Shown here one piece after another: positions 9,196-16,573 of a stretch of DNA of 64,000 nucleotides (position 1 is the stretch's first letter; each line of letters begins with the position of its first letter). Where the stretch lies: assembly GCF_009827545.1 (NCBI RefSeq), contig NZ_WTYS01000001.1, positions 2,195,772 through 2,259,771 of the forward strand, given 5' to 3'. A program made the translations under genes and the position numbers. The notes beneath the pieces are model-generated. The model was not told the origin of the DNA. It saw nothing but the letters and a program-made list of their open reading frames with translations, and ran no database searches. The stretch comes from Pontixanthobacter gangjinensis (GTDB lineage Bacteria > Pseudomonadota > Alphaproteobacteria > Sphingomonadales > Sphingomonadaceae).

Positions 9196-10241
9196 TGTCC
9201 CGACCCGGCAGCCATGGTTCCTGTCCGGTTCCGGTTCATTCCGCAGAGCGCATCGAGATCGGTCACGGAGGTGGCGGCAAGCTCACTCAGCGTTTGATCG
9301 ACACGGTGTTCAGGCCCGCCTTCGCTGTCTCCGATGAGGATTTGACGTGCGATTCAGCCGCGATCGGCCGCTCGGAATTCGAGCTGGCTTTTACGACCGA
9401 TGCCTATGTGGTGCAGCCCCTGTTCTTTCCCGGCGGCAATATTGGGTCGCTGGCGATCTTCGGCACCGTCAACGATCTAGCCATGAGCGGCGCTCGCGCG
9501 CTGGCAATAAGCGCGGCTTTCGTGATTGAAGAGGGCTTCGCCGTGACTGACCTGAACCGGATTGTCGAAACGATGAGAGATGCGGCTTCCCGAGCGGGCG
9601 TACGCATCGTCGCAGGCGACACCAAGGTCGTCGAGCGCGGCAAGGCCGACGGCGTCTACATTGCCACGTCGGGCATCGGCGAAATTGGCTCGCGCGCGCT
9701 GATCCGCCCGCAAGAAGTACGCGTCGGGGACGCTGTCATCGTTAGCGGGGATATCGGCCGCCATGGCATGGCGGTGATGGCCGCACGCGAAAGCCTCGGG
9801 TTCGAGCCCCCGATCGAAAGCGACTGCGCCCCGCTTTTCGGGCCTGTCTCGGCGCTCATCGATGGCGGCATCGAATTGCATTGCTTGCGCGATTGCACGC
9901 GCGGCGGGCTGGCGACTGCGCTGATCGAAATCGCGCGCTGCGCCGATGTTACGATCGCAATCGAGCAGACGAAGATCCCCGTTTCGGGTCCAGTGCGCGG
10001 TGCCTGCGAAATCCTCGGTATCGATCCGCTCTACGTAGCCAATGAAGGCCGGTTTACGGCAATCGTAGCTGGAGGTGATGCTGAGCGGGCCCTCTCCATT
10101 CTGCAACGACACGACGATGCCGCTGCGATCATCGGGATGGTGGGCGAACGGGATGGAAGCACAGATGCGAAGATAAGGACAATCGGCAGGACTCGTGCTC
10201 TTGACCTGCAAACCGGTGAACAACTGCCGCGCATCTGCTGA
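9192..10241 (+). CDS. hypE: Hydrogenase expression/formation protein HypE
   Basis: 349 residues of the AIR-synthase/PurM fold. IGHGGGGKLTQRLI near the N-terminus, DCTRGGLATAL in the middle, and the C-terminal PRIC, whose last Cys accepts the carbamoyl group from HypF and is dehydrated to thiocyanate with ATP. The start is placed at the ATG overlapping the hypD stop (ATGATG); the longer frame from 9099 lies inside hypD. It is the last gene of the operon and ends 16 bases from a convergent gene. Confidence 0.95.
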   Translation: MMSRPGSHGSCPVPVHSAERIEIGHGGGGKLTQRLIDTVFRPAFAVSDEDLTCDSAAIGRSEFELAFTTDAYVVQPLFFPGGNIGSLAIFGTVNDLAMSGARALAISAAFVIEEGFAVTDLNRIVETMRDAASRAGVRIVAGDTKVVERGKADGVYIATSGIGEIGSRALIRPQEVRVGDAVIVSGDIGRHGMAVMAARESLGFEPPIESDCAPLFGPVSALIDGGIELHCLRDCTRGGLATALIEIARCADVTIAIEQTKIPVSGPVRGACEILGIDPLYVANEGRFTAIVAGGDAERALSILQRHDDAAAIIGMVGERDGSTDAKIRTIGRTRALDLQTGEQLPRIC

Positions 10242-10257
10242 AGCACAAAGGGCGATC

Positions 10258-11640
10258 TCACTTCGGATTGGCGATATCGATGCGCTCGAGGTGCTCGGGC
10301 ACACGCACGTCCCAACCCAGTTCATGTTCGATCCGGAAACGCAGCGCATCGGCGGCCTCAGGCTCTCCATGTGTCACATAGGTCATCCGGGGTGGGCGCG
10401 CCTTGCCCATCCAGCCAAGCAGTTCATCGGCATCAGCATGCCCAGACAGCCCTTCCAACTGGATGACCTCGGCGCGGATCGGTCGATCCTCTCCGAAAAT
10501 CCTGAGAGTGCGCGCACCCTGCACCAGCGCCGCGCCGCGCGTACCGCCAGCCTGGAAGCCGGACAGAACAATGGCGTTTCTCGCATCATCACCAAAATTG
10601 ATAACGTGATGTAGGATCCTCCCGCCGGACAACATGCCGCTCGCCGAGATGATGATCTTTGGCTCGGTATTTTCATTCAGCGCGATAGATTCTTCCACGC
10701 TTCGGACGCGTATCGCCAGCTCGAACATCGCTTTGCATTCCTCGCGGCTGATCCTGTGTTCATAGTGATGACGACTGTAAATCGCCGTCGCGTTCACACC
10801 CATCGGCGTGTTGAGATAGACCGGCACGTCAGGGATAGTGCCACTCGCCTTAAGCCGGGAGATCAGCAGCATAACGCCCTGAATGCGGCCGACGGCAAAG
10901 GCGGGGACGAGGATGGTTCCACCTCTCCCGATGACGCGATTGATGACGTCTGCCATTTCCGCTTCAGGATCGCTGTCGGGGTGCCTGCGATTGCCATATG
11001 TGGACTCGACGACAAGGATATCGGCACCCGCGAAGGGCGTGGCATCGCGAATGATCGGATCCTCGGCCCGCCCAAGGTCGCCGCTGAAATGGATCGTCCG
11101 CCCTCCGATCGTTAGCCGCACCGAGGCTGCACCAAGAAGATGGCCTGCTGGTACGAACCGTGCGGATATCTCATCCCCAAGATGAATTGCCTCGTCAAAA
11201 GGGGCAGGTTCGAACCGGTCGAGCGCGGTGACGGCATCCTCCACTGTATAAAGCGGCAATGGCTCGCGGTGCTTGGAATAGGCCTTGCGGCGGGCATAGC
11301 GAGCCTCTTCCTCCTGCAAGTGGCCGCTGTCCGGCAACAAGAGCTCGCATAGCTCCAGAGTCGACGGGGTAGCATGGATCGCACCGTGAAACCCGCGCTT
11401 GACCAGACCGGGCAAATATCCTGAGTGATCGATATGCGCATGAGTCAGGAGGACGTCTGAAATAGTTTCTGGCGGAACAGGGAACGGGTTCCAGTTCCGC
11501 AGCCGCAGTTGCTTGAAGCCTTGGAAAAGCCCGCAGTCGACCAGTATTCTTCGTTCCGCGACTTCAATCAAGTAGCGCGAACCCGTCACTGTCCCTGTCG
11601 CGCCGAGAAAGCTGAGCGATGGCGAGTCTGCAGGCTGCAA
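10258..11640 (-). CDS. Beta-CASP metallo-beta-lactamase-fold RNase-like protein
   Basis: 460 residues. FLGATGTVTGSRYLIE opens the metallo-beta-lactamase fold and THAHIDHSGYLPGL is the HxHxDH zinc motif. GHLLGAASVRL and HFSGDLGR follow. VVESTYGNRRH begins the beta-CASP insert, and the C-terminal RNA specificity domain has SGFQAGGTRG and LSGHADADELLGW. Relatives are CPSF-73/YsbA-like RNA endonucleases, so a nuclease role is likely but the substrate is unknown. It converges on hypE with 16 bases between stops. Whether it belongs functionally to the hydrogenase cluster is inference from position only. Confidence 0.85.
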   Translation of the reverse strand: MQPADSPSLSFLGATGTVTGSRYLIEVAERRILVDCGLFQGFKQLRLRNWNPFPVPPETISDVLLTHAHIDHSGYLPGLVKRGFHGAIHATPSTLELCELLLPDSGHLQEEEARYARRKAYSKHREPLPLYTVEDAVTALDRFEPAPFDEAIHLGDEISARFVPAGHLLGAASVRLTIGGRTIHFSGDLGRAEDPIIRDATPFAGADILVVESTYGNRRHPDSDPEAEMADVINRVIGRGGTILVPAFAVGRIQGVMLLISRLKASGTIPDVPVYLNTPMGVNATAIYSRHHYEHRISREECKAMFELAIRVRSVEESIALNENTEPKIIISASGMLSGGRILHHVINFGDDARNAIVLSGFQAGGTRGAALVQGARTLRIFGEDRPIRAEVIQLEGLSGHADADELLGWMGKARPPRMTYVTHGEPEAADALRFRIEHELGWDVRVPEHLERIDIANPK

Positions 11641-12230
11641 TAGCGTCCCCTCCCTATTACTCCGCCCAACGCAATTGCTTCATTTAACCAAGCAGCACCG
11701 GACCGATTTGAATCCCTACCATCATTCTATCCCGCCTTGAGCCACCGTCGCAGCATGAACGATAGCTGTGCGATGCCCAACGATTCAGATTGGTTCTGAA
11801 ACAGGTCACGCTATCGTCATCGCGGTCGAGTCAGGGGGGCAAAACCCGGAATTATACTTAGTTCTAGGGCATCCGCCATGGTTACAGCGCAACGGTTTTC
11901 TACTAAGGCAAAATAACGGGGAATTTATAGCAAGACGCTCCAGTAATCAGGGGGCGGCCGGTTATCAGCCAGCACTTCTCGAATCCGAAGCCAGCGCCGG
12001 ATACGGCCTGCCGTTAACGCCCCAGGTTGGTTCGAACCTTGCGCTAGTTCGTGTGACGATATCACTTGCAAGAAAACAAGGCGGAGGGCGATTTATCGCA
12101 GGCGCGCCAAAATTATCGAGCGAGCATCGCCAGAGAGAAGGCGCGCACCAATAATAAACAAGGGCTAAGTCTGCGTCCTCTTGAAACCAAAATCGCGAAC
12201 AAGATTACTGATCTACCGTATCTGAAATCT
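11641..12230. other. Gene-poor stretch at the start of the accessory strip
   Basis: About 590 bases with no convincing gene. A 128-codon frame at 11768-12154 has no recognisable motif, no ribosome binding site and low-complexity charged ends, so I treat it as chance. The part next to 11640 must hold the promoter of the beta-CASP gene. The composition is mixed, and the rest looks like decayed sequence leading into the first tRNA fragment at 12231. Confidence 0.4.
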
Positions 12231-12277
12231 CTATAGCGGAGGACGAACTCGCCCCCCGACACGCGAACTATGACTTC
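12231..12277 (-). repeat. Degenerate tRNA-Met 3' fragment (oldest copy)
   Basis: Matches the last 48 bases of the intact tRNA-Met at 37 positions with ten substitutions and one missing base in the T-arm run of C/A. The core GCGGAGGA and CGACACGCG are intact. There is no 5' half of the tRNA beside it, so it cannot be a functional tRNA. It lies 10 bases beyond the stop of the methyltransferase gene and is the most distant and most diverged of the three copies. Confidence 0.7.
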
Positions 12278-12287
12278 AACGCGAACG

Positions 12288-13349
12288 TTAACCAGTAACC
12301 TCAAGGACCATATTGGTCGGTGTTTCTGCAGCTCGCCTGACATTGGCGAATCCAGCTTGCTCGAGCACTTCAGTCAAGCGCTTTTGTCCAGCCTGAGCGC
12401 CCAAGCCCAAACCCACCTCCTGTGCCAAAGAAGTTGGGGTGCAAATGGTCGTAGAAAATGCATAGTATATCTGGCCCAGCGCATGCATATTCTCGCTCAT
12501 GGTGTCGCCGGCAAGCGGCTCAACAAGCATGAAAGTGCCCTTCGCGTTCAACGATTGCCGGATATGTGCTGCGGCCCCCACAGGATCGCCCATGTCGTGC
12601 AATGCATCAAATATGCAGGCTAGATCAAAGCCGCCGACTTCAAAATCCTGCGCCTTTGCAACTACGAATTCTACATTGCTGACCCCTTCCTTGCGGGCCT
12701 TTGCGCGCGCCTCATCAATCGATGGTGCGTGGAAATCTATCCCAATGATCGTTGAATGTGGAAAGGCCTTTGCCAACAGGATTGTCGAAGATCCATGACC
12801 GCATCCAATGTCAGCAACCTTTGCGCCGGCCTTGAGCTTGTCCTCCACCCCGTTGAGGGCAGGTATCCAACTATCGATGAGGTTCGCAGCATACCCAGGC
12901 CGGAAAAAGCGGTCTGTTCCGCAGAAGCAACAATCGCTGTGTTCGCCCCAAGGACGTCCCGAACCGGACTTGAACGTCTCGACCGCCTTATCCTGTGTCT
13001 CGAATTGTGAAACCACGGCTTGGAAGAAGCCCTGCATGCATGCAGGCTGCCCTTCTCGTGTGAAGATCAGCGCCTGCTCTGGAGTAAGCGAAAATCGCTC
13101 CTCAACAGGGTGGTAGGTAACATAGCCAGCGGCCGCATTCGAACCGAGCCATTGCAGAAGGTACTTGGCATTCAGCCCTGTTTTCTGACTCAGTTCGTCT
13201 GCGGTCAAAGCGCCTGCACCATCAAGCGCTTCATACACCCCAGCTTGATCGCCGATAAACGCCATCAAAAGGCTCAAGGAACCGGCAACATCGCCAATCA
13301 CCTTACCCGCAAGTGCCTCTAACTTCGCTTGGTCAATATTCTCTACCAT
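12288..13349 (-). CDS. Class I SAM-dependent methyltransferase
   Basis: 353 residues from ATG at 13349, which has GGGGAG about 9 bases upstream; an extension to 13391 lacks such a site. Residues about 20-90 form a winged-helix dimerisation domain (ALTADELSQKTGLNAKYLLQWL), and VADIGCGHGSSTILLAKAFP near residue 185 is the SAM-binding loop. DALHDMGDP and LVEPLAGD are typical post-I motifs. The layout resembles the Rv2258c-type proteins, whose substrates are small molecules. An unusual SDCCFCGTD cluster lies in mid-protein. It is the only gene in the segment between two tRNA fragments and so is probably acquired cargo. Confidence 0.8.
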   Translation of the reverse strand: MVENIDQAKLEALAGKVIGDVAGSLSLLMAFIGDQAGVYEALDGAGALTADELSQKTGLNAKYLLQWLGSNAAAGYVTYHPVEERFSLTPEQALIFTREGQPACMQGFFQAVVSQFETQDKAVETFKSGSGRPWGEHSDCCFCGTDRFFRPGYAANLIDSWIPALNGVEDKLKAGAKVADIGCGHGSSTILLAKAFPHSTIIGIDFHAPSIDEARAKARKEGVSNVEFVVAKAQDFEVGGFDLACIFDALHDMGDPVGAAAHIRQSLNAKGTFMLVEPLAGDTMSENMHALGQIYYAFSTTICTPTSLAQEVGLGLGAQAGQKRLTEVLEQAGFANVRRAAETPTNMVLEVTG

Positions 13350-13458
13350 CTTCGCCAACTCCCCGTCAGCGACCCGACAGAGAGGTAGCACGCTTGCCGC
13401 GCATGAGACAGCGAATAACGAAAACGCAGCCGAGCGACCTGTAAAGAATAAGAAAAGT

Positions 13459-13505
13459 TGTTAGCGCAGGAAGGACTCGAGCCCAGACACGCGGATTGTG
13501 ATTTG
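13459..13505 (-). repeat. Degenerate tRNA-Met 3' fragment (middle copy)
   Basis: Aligns with the last 48 bases of tRNA-Met at 39 positions, with eight substitutions and one missing base in the T-arm. AGGACTCGA and GACACGCGGATT remain exact, and the anticodon triplet has changed from CAT to CAC. No 5' half is present. It lies 110 bases upstream of the methyltransferase start and separates that segment from the DUF411 segment. Confidence 0.7.
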
Positions 13506-13647
13506 ACACGAGCAACTAAGAGTAACTGAAAAACACTGCAGAGCGCTTAAGACGAAAGGCAATCACCTGAAATGGATCGATCCGACTGCCGTGTTCGATT
13601 CCGGATGAACCAATTGGCATTCCCGGCACTGCTATGCCAGCTAAGCC

Positions 13648-13983
13648 TTAGGGGCGCTCCTTGAGCAATTTAGCGATAGCTTCAGCAGGAACGTGACGCT
13701 CAATCAAATATCCTTCAATCGCGATTTTATGACAAAAACCTAGTTGTTCAGGAACACCAAGCCACTCTTTCACAGCCGACATATGGACAGCGTCTTCTGC
13801 AACTGCGGAAATTGGTAACCCACCTTCCAAATAGTCAAGCCATGCAAGGCAGCAACCGCAATTCGCATTTCTATTCCTTATATACGCGGCAGACTCAGCG
13901 GCTGGTGACACGCAACCAACGCCATGCGTGATGAGCCGACAATGCCTGCATCGCGCAGTTATTGAGATAGTTTGGTTATTCAC
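13648..13983 (-). pseudogene. DUF411 metal-binding protein, probably truncated
   Basis: The 111-codon frame has a clear DUF411 C-terminal part: NCGCCLAWLDYLEGG, then MSAVKEWLGVPEQL, FCHKIAIEGYLIERHVPAE and a final LLKERP. DUF411 proteins are usually periplasmic, with a signal peptide and a VYK-type strand before CGCC, and often sit with copper resistance genes. Here the N-terminal 40 residues (MNNQTISITARCRHCRLITH) are not a signal peptide, and a VYKE strand is readable just upstream in another frame closed by stops on both sides. I therefore think the 5' part has been frameshifted. It could still be a shortened cytoplasmic protein. The segment carries no copper genes. Confidence 0.55.
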
Positions 13984-14206
13984 CCTGCCAGCAAAGTTTC
14001 TGCGTACTCAAGGGAATTGAAGAGTAACTTGGATGGTCGGTAGGATGCTTCGAAAAAGGATGCCCAGCAAAAGTTTCACTGCGGCGTTCATTTCCGGAAT
14101 TTGACTCTCGCTTCCAATTGATGCCAATAATGGATCGGGACTGAAAATTAAAAACAGGTCGCTCATTTCCGCAGATCAGGGTCGCTTCTGAACTGAGGAT
14201 ATTATT

Positions 14207-14677
14207 ATGAAGAGCATCTTGAAGTTAATTTCCGTTGCAGCAGGAACAGCTTCGCTTGCATTGAGCACACCAGCATTGGCACAAATGCAGCCTTGGGCTG
14301 ATTATACCCCTCAAGAGACTGTGGTTGAACTAACTTATGTCAAAGTGGATGAGGGACAACTCGGTTTTTACCTCGAGGGCCTCAAGGGGACTTGGGTTAA
14401 GGCCAATGAGATTGCCAAAGAGCTTGGTCAGATTACCGACTATGGAATATACGTCGTTCCGTTTGGCAGCAACGAAGTAAACTTGGTCCTGCGTGTTAAT
14501 TACCCCAATATGGCCGAATTGGACCCCAGCAAAGCAAAGTATGATCAGTTCATGCAAGCTTGGGGCAATGCCAATATGGAAAGCAGCAATAAGACGGTCC
14601 GAGAACTCTATAACAACATCCGAGAAATCAAGGGGACTTATGTCCTTCGTGAAATCAAGATGAATTCTGACGATTAG
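14207..14677 (+). CDS. Secreted protein of unknown function, 156 residues
   Basis: The N-terminus (MKSILKLISVAAGTASLALS then TPALAQ) is a standard signal peptide with an Ala-x-Ala cut site near residue 25, so the product is probably periplasmic. The mature part (about 130 residues) alternates strands and helices: ETVVELTYVKVDEGQLGFYL, a central hydrophobic strand YGIYVVPFG, NEVNLVLRVNYPNM and a charged C-terminal helix ending VLREIKMNSDD. The pattern recalls a ferredoxin-like dimeric barrel, but I recognise no family. It contains no cysteine. It is the only intact gene of its tRNA-bounded segment. Confidence 0.7.
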   Translation: MKSILKLISVAAGTASLALSTPALAQMQPWADYTPQETVVELTYVKVDEGQLGFYLEGLKGTWVKANEIAKELGQITDYGIYVVPFGSNEVNLVLRVNYPNMAELDPSKAKYDQFMQAWGNANMESSNKTVRELYNNIREIKGTYVLREIKMNSDD

Positions 14678-14854
14678 AAACTCAATTTTGCGCGAGAGGG
14701 GCGGACTTTCCTTTGCCCCTCAGCGCTTTTGTGACAATCCTTAGCCGCCTAGCGTATACCGAATTTTCCAAAGGGTAGATTGACCAGCTTCCCTGAACCA
14801 GAATGCCGAAACAGCGCCGAATTCGCGTGCCTCATTCTGGTTAGAATAAACATT

Positions 14855-14902
14855 TGGTAGCGGAGGAGGGACTCGAACCCCCGACACGCGGATTATGATT
14901 CC
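14855..14902 (-). repeat. Exact 48-base copy of the tRNA-Met 3' end
   Basis: Bases 14855-14902 are identical to 15855-15902, exactly 1000 bases away. The copy runs from the CCA end through the T-arm and variable region to the 5' strand of the anticodon stem, then diverges abruptly (CCAACGGG against CCGCTGCT). This is the span normally used as attachment core by tRNA-directed integrases. Perfect identity suggests the most recent insertion of the stack. Confidence 0.9.
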
Positions 14903-14973
14903 AACGGGTAGGTAGTATTGCCTTTTGGCAGAGGCTCGGCTTCCCCCATAGTCCGATGGTCGATTGTCATTTT

Positions 14974-15708
14974 CTACCCACTCGACTGGGCCAGTGCTCG
15001 TGCAATATCAGCCTTTACTGTGGCGACATTTTTCTCATGAACGACGTCTGCAAAGGTGGTCGTATCTTGGTTGGTACTGTTGGGATACTGGCCAGCTACA
15101 AACGTTCTGATCGCCTGTTTCAAATCTTGCTCTTTTTCCGAGCATTGACGAACGGCCCAATTGATCTTTGGACGAATATTTTGATCATCACCGGCTAGCG
15201 CGGAAACAAAGTCTGGAGCGTTCGCTATAGTGCCAACTGCACAATCCCTCCAGACCTTCATTCGCTGCTGGAGTGCTCCTACATCTTCTTGCGAAGCTCC
15301 GTTTTCGCTTGCTTTGAAAAGAGCATGGGCAACTGAAAATTTAAGATTGGAATGGGCAAATCCAAATTGATAAGCTAAATATTGATCGGCAATCGTTGCG
15401 GCGATTATGAGATCAAAATCATCTGCACCCTTTTTCTTTGCCGCCTCCTCAAATTGTGACTGCGTGACGTCAGTCCAACTATCATACCAGCTTTGCCTTA
15501 ATTCAGAACATGATCCAAGAATTGCCTCTAGCTTTTCAGCCAGAGGGCTCTCCACTGGAATTTGCTCCCCTGCTGCAGAATCTAAACACTGTATATAGGC
15601 GCTCTCAGCCCCAGTCAGCTTATCAATTTGCGCACGCTCCTGAGCCAAGACGCTCGCGGGTAGCAGCAATAGCATTGCCGCAATTTTAACAGAAAATGTG
15701 CTCAACAT
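14974..15708 (-). CDS. Secreted protein of unknown function, 244 residues
   Basis: The ATG at 15708 is preceded by AGGAGG at 7 bases spacing; an extension to 15765 adds a basic stretch without such a site. MLSTFSVKIAAMLLLLPASV then LAQ is a signal peptide. The mature protein is mostly helical, with Glu/Ala/Gln-rich segments and five cysteines (IQCLDS, GSCSEL, WRDCAV, RQCSEK) that could form disulfides in the periplasm. I recognise no family. It is the sole gene in the 1000-base segment between the exact tRNA fragment and the intact tRNA-Met, so it is the cargo of the youngest insertion. The visible base composition is AT-richer than flanking core genes. Confidence 0.75.
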   Translation of the reverse strand: MLSTFSVKIAAMLLLLPASVLAQERAQIDKLTGAESAYIQCLDSAAGEQIPVESPLAEKLEAILGSCSELRQSWYDSWTDVTQSQFEEAAKKKGADDFDLIIAATIADQYLAYQFGFAHSNLKFSVAHALFKASENGASQEDVGALQQRMKVWRDCAVGTIANAPDFVSALAGDDQNIRPKINWAVRQCSEKEQDLKQAIRTFVAGQYPNSTNQDTTTFADVVHEKNVATVKADIARALAQSSG

Positions 15709-15854
15709 AACCTCCTCACTCCGGCATCGGCCGAAACGATAGCCAGTTTTACGCCTGAAAATCAAATGTTGCTTACATGCTGCTAGCCAATATCAATCAG
15801 CGGTCTGATATTTCGTATTCGGATGAGAATATGTGGTTGCCATTTGTAGCCAAG

Positions 15855-15931
15855 TGGTAGCGGAGGAGGGACTCGAACCCCCGACACGCGGATTATGATT
15901 CCGCTGCTCTAACCAGCTGAGCTACTCCGCC
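15855..15931 (-). tRNA. tRNA-Met (anticodon CAU)
   Basis: A complete cloverleaf of 77 bases including an encoded CCA: acceptor GGCGGAG with CTCCGCT, D-arm GCTCAGCTGGTTAGAGC, anticodon stem GCGGA/TCCGC around loop ATCATAA (CAT), T-arm GGGGGTTCGAGTCCCTC. The anticodon CAU could also mark a lysidine-type tRNA-Ile, but the body fits elongator Met of alphaproteobacteria. Its 3' half is repeated three times downstream, marking it as an insertion site. Confidence 0.93.
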
Positions 15932-16042
15932 CCAATGGGCACCTCCGAGGAGGATGCACGGCGATTTGCCTGCGCAGGCGGCGCACTTAGGGCTAGCTCG
16001 CTTGCCGGTCAACAGCAAAAGAAGCGCGATTTAATTAGAATT

Positions 16043-16573
16043 TCACTTCGACGAACCGCGAAACTGGTATGTCCGCACAAATTCCCAGGGCCCGCCTCGA
16101 TAAATATGCAAGGACAGGCCAGCAAAACGGAAGTCCCGTACCTCAAATAGTGGAGACAACTCGGCTTGGAGGAACTTGGATTCAGCAGGGCTGACTTTAT
16201 TCTGAATTGTCACATGCAAACGAGGTCGATGTTCGTCCTGAGGCGTCAGCAAGCCATGGAAGCGGTCGGCAAGCTCTCGCCAGATATCGATCATCGTGGG
16301 GCTCGAAAGCCGTAGGGCCGTCCCTCGTCCCAATGGCATTATGCCCTCCAGACGGCCCGGTACCGGAGAATTGGCGGCTGCCATCGCCGAAAGCGCCGTC
16401 TTGATCTCTCCTTCGCAGGATGGTGGCAAAGCATGGAACAGGGTCACATGGGCCTTTAGGTAATTGCGCTCGGCAGGGAAGTGCGCCGTTCGTAGCGACG
16501 TAGCCCATTTGGCAAGATCAGCCGGCAATTCGGCTGTGATGATAAAGGGGGCATCTCGGCTTTGCGAATTCAC
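16043..16573 (-). CDS. 2H phosphoesterase, LigT/ThpR-like
   Basis: 176 residues with the two HxT motifs of the 2H phosphoesterase superfamily: HVTLFHAL near residue 42 and LHVTIQNKV near residue 120. Members ligate or hydrolyse 2',5'/2',3' cyclic phosphate ends of RNA, so ThpR (RNA 2',3'-cyclic phosphodiesterase) activity is plausible; a different nucleotide substrate cannot be excluded. The start overlaps the stop of mltG by 4 bases (ATGA), so it is the last gene of the run acpP-fabF-mltG. Confidence 0.82.
   Translation of the reverse strand: MNSQSRDAPFIITAELPADLAKWATSLRTAHFPAERNYLKAHVTLFHALPPSCEGEIKTALSAMAAANSPVPGRLEGIMPLGRGTALRLSSPTMIDIWRELADRFHGLLTPQDEHRPRLHVTIQNKVSPAESKFLQAELSPLFEVRDFRFAGLSLHIYRGGPWEFVRTYQFRGSSK

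Larger units (their letters stand above)
12231..15902. mobile_element. Stack of three small islands at the 3' end of tRNA-Met
   Basis: Downstream of the intact tRNA-Met gene (3' end at 15855) there are three displaced copies of its last 47-48 bases, starting at 14855, 13459 and 12231, all in the tRNA orientation. They bound segments of 1000, 1396 and 1228 bases, each with one or two small cargo genes. Identity to the intact tRNA falls with distance: 48/48, 39/48 and 37/48 by hand alignment. This is what repeated site-specific insertion into one tRNA would leave. No segment encodes an integrase, so the units would have to be mobilised in trans or be deletion remnants. The boundaries are what I see; the mechanism is inference. 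Confidence 0.6.

Noticed and set aside
12001-12060. GGTTCGAACC-like sequence that looks like a tRNA T-loop
   Set aside because: It is a short palindrome with no acceptor or anticodon parts that match any tRNA here; not a further tRNA-Met fragment.
11768-12154. 128-codon frame in the gene-poor stretch
   Set aside because: No motif, no ribosome binding site, odd composition; likely chance in decayed sequence.
14855-14930. A second complete tRNA-Met
   Set aside because: Only the 3' 48 bases are present; the 5' half of the anticodon stem, the D-arm and the acceptor 5' strand are missing.
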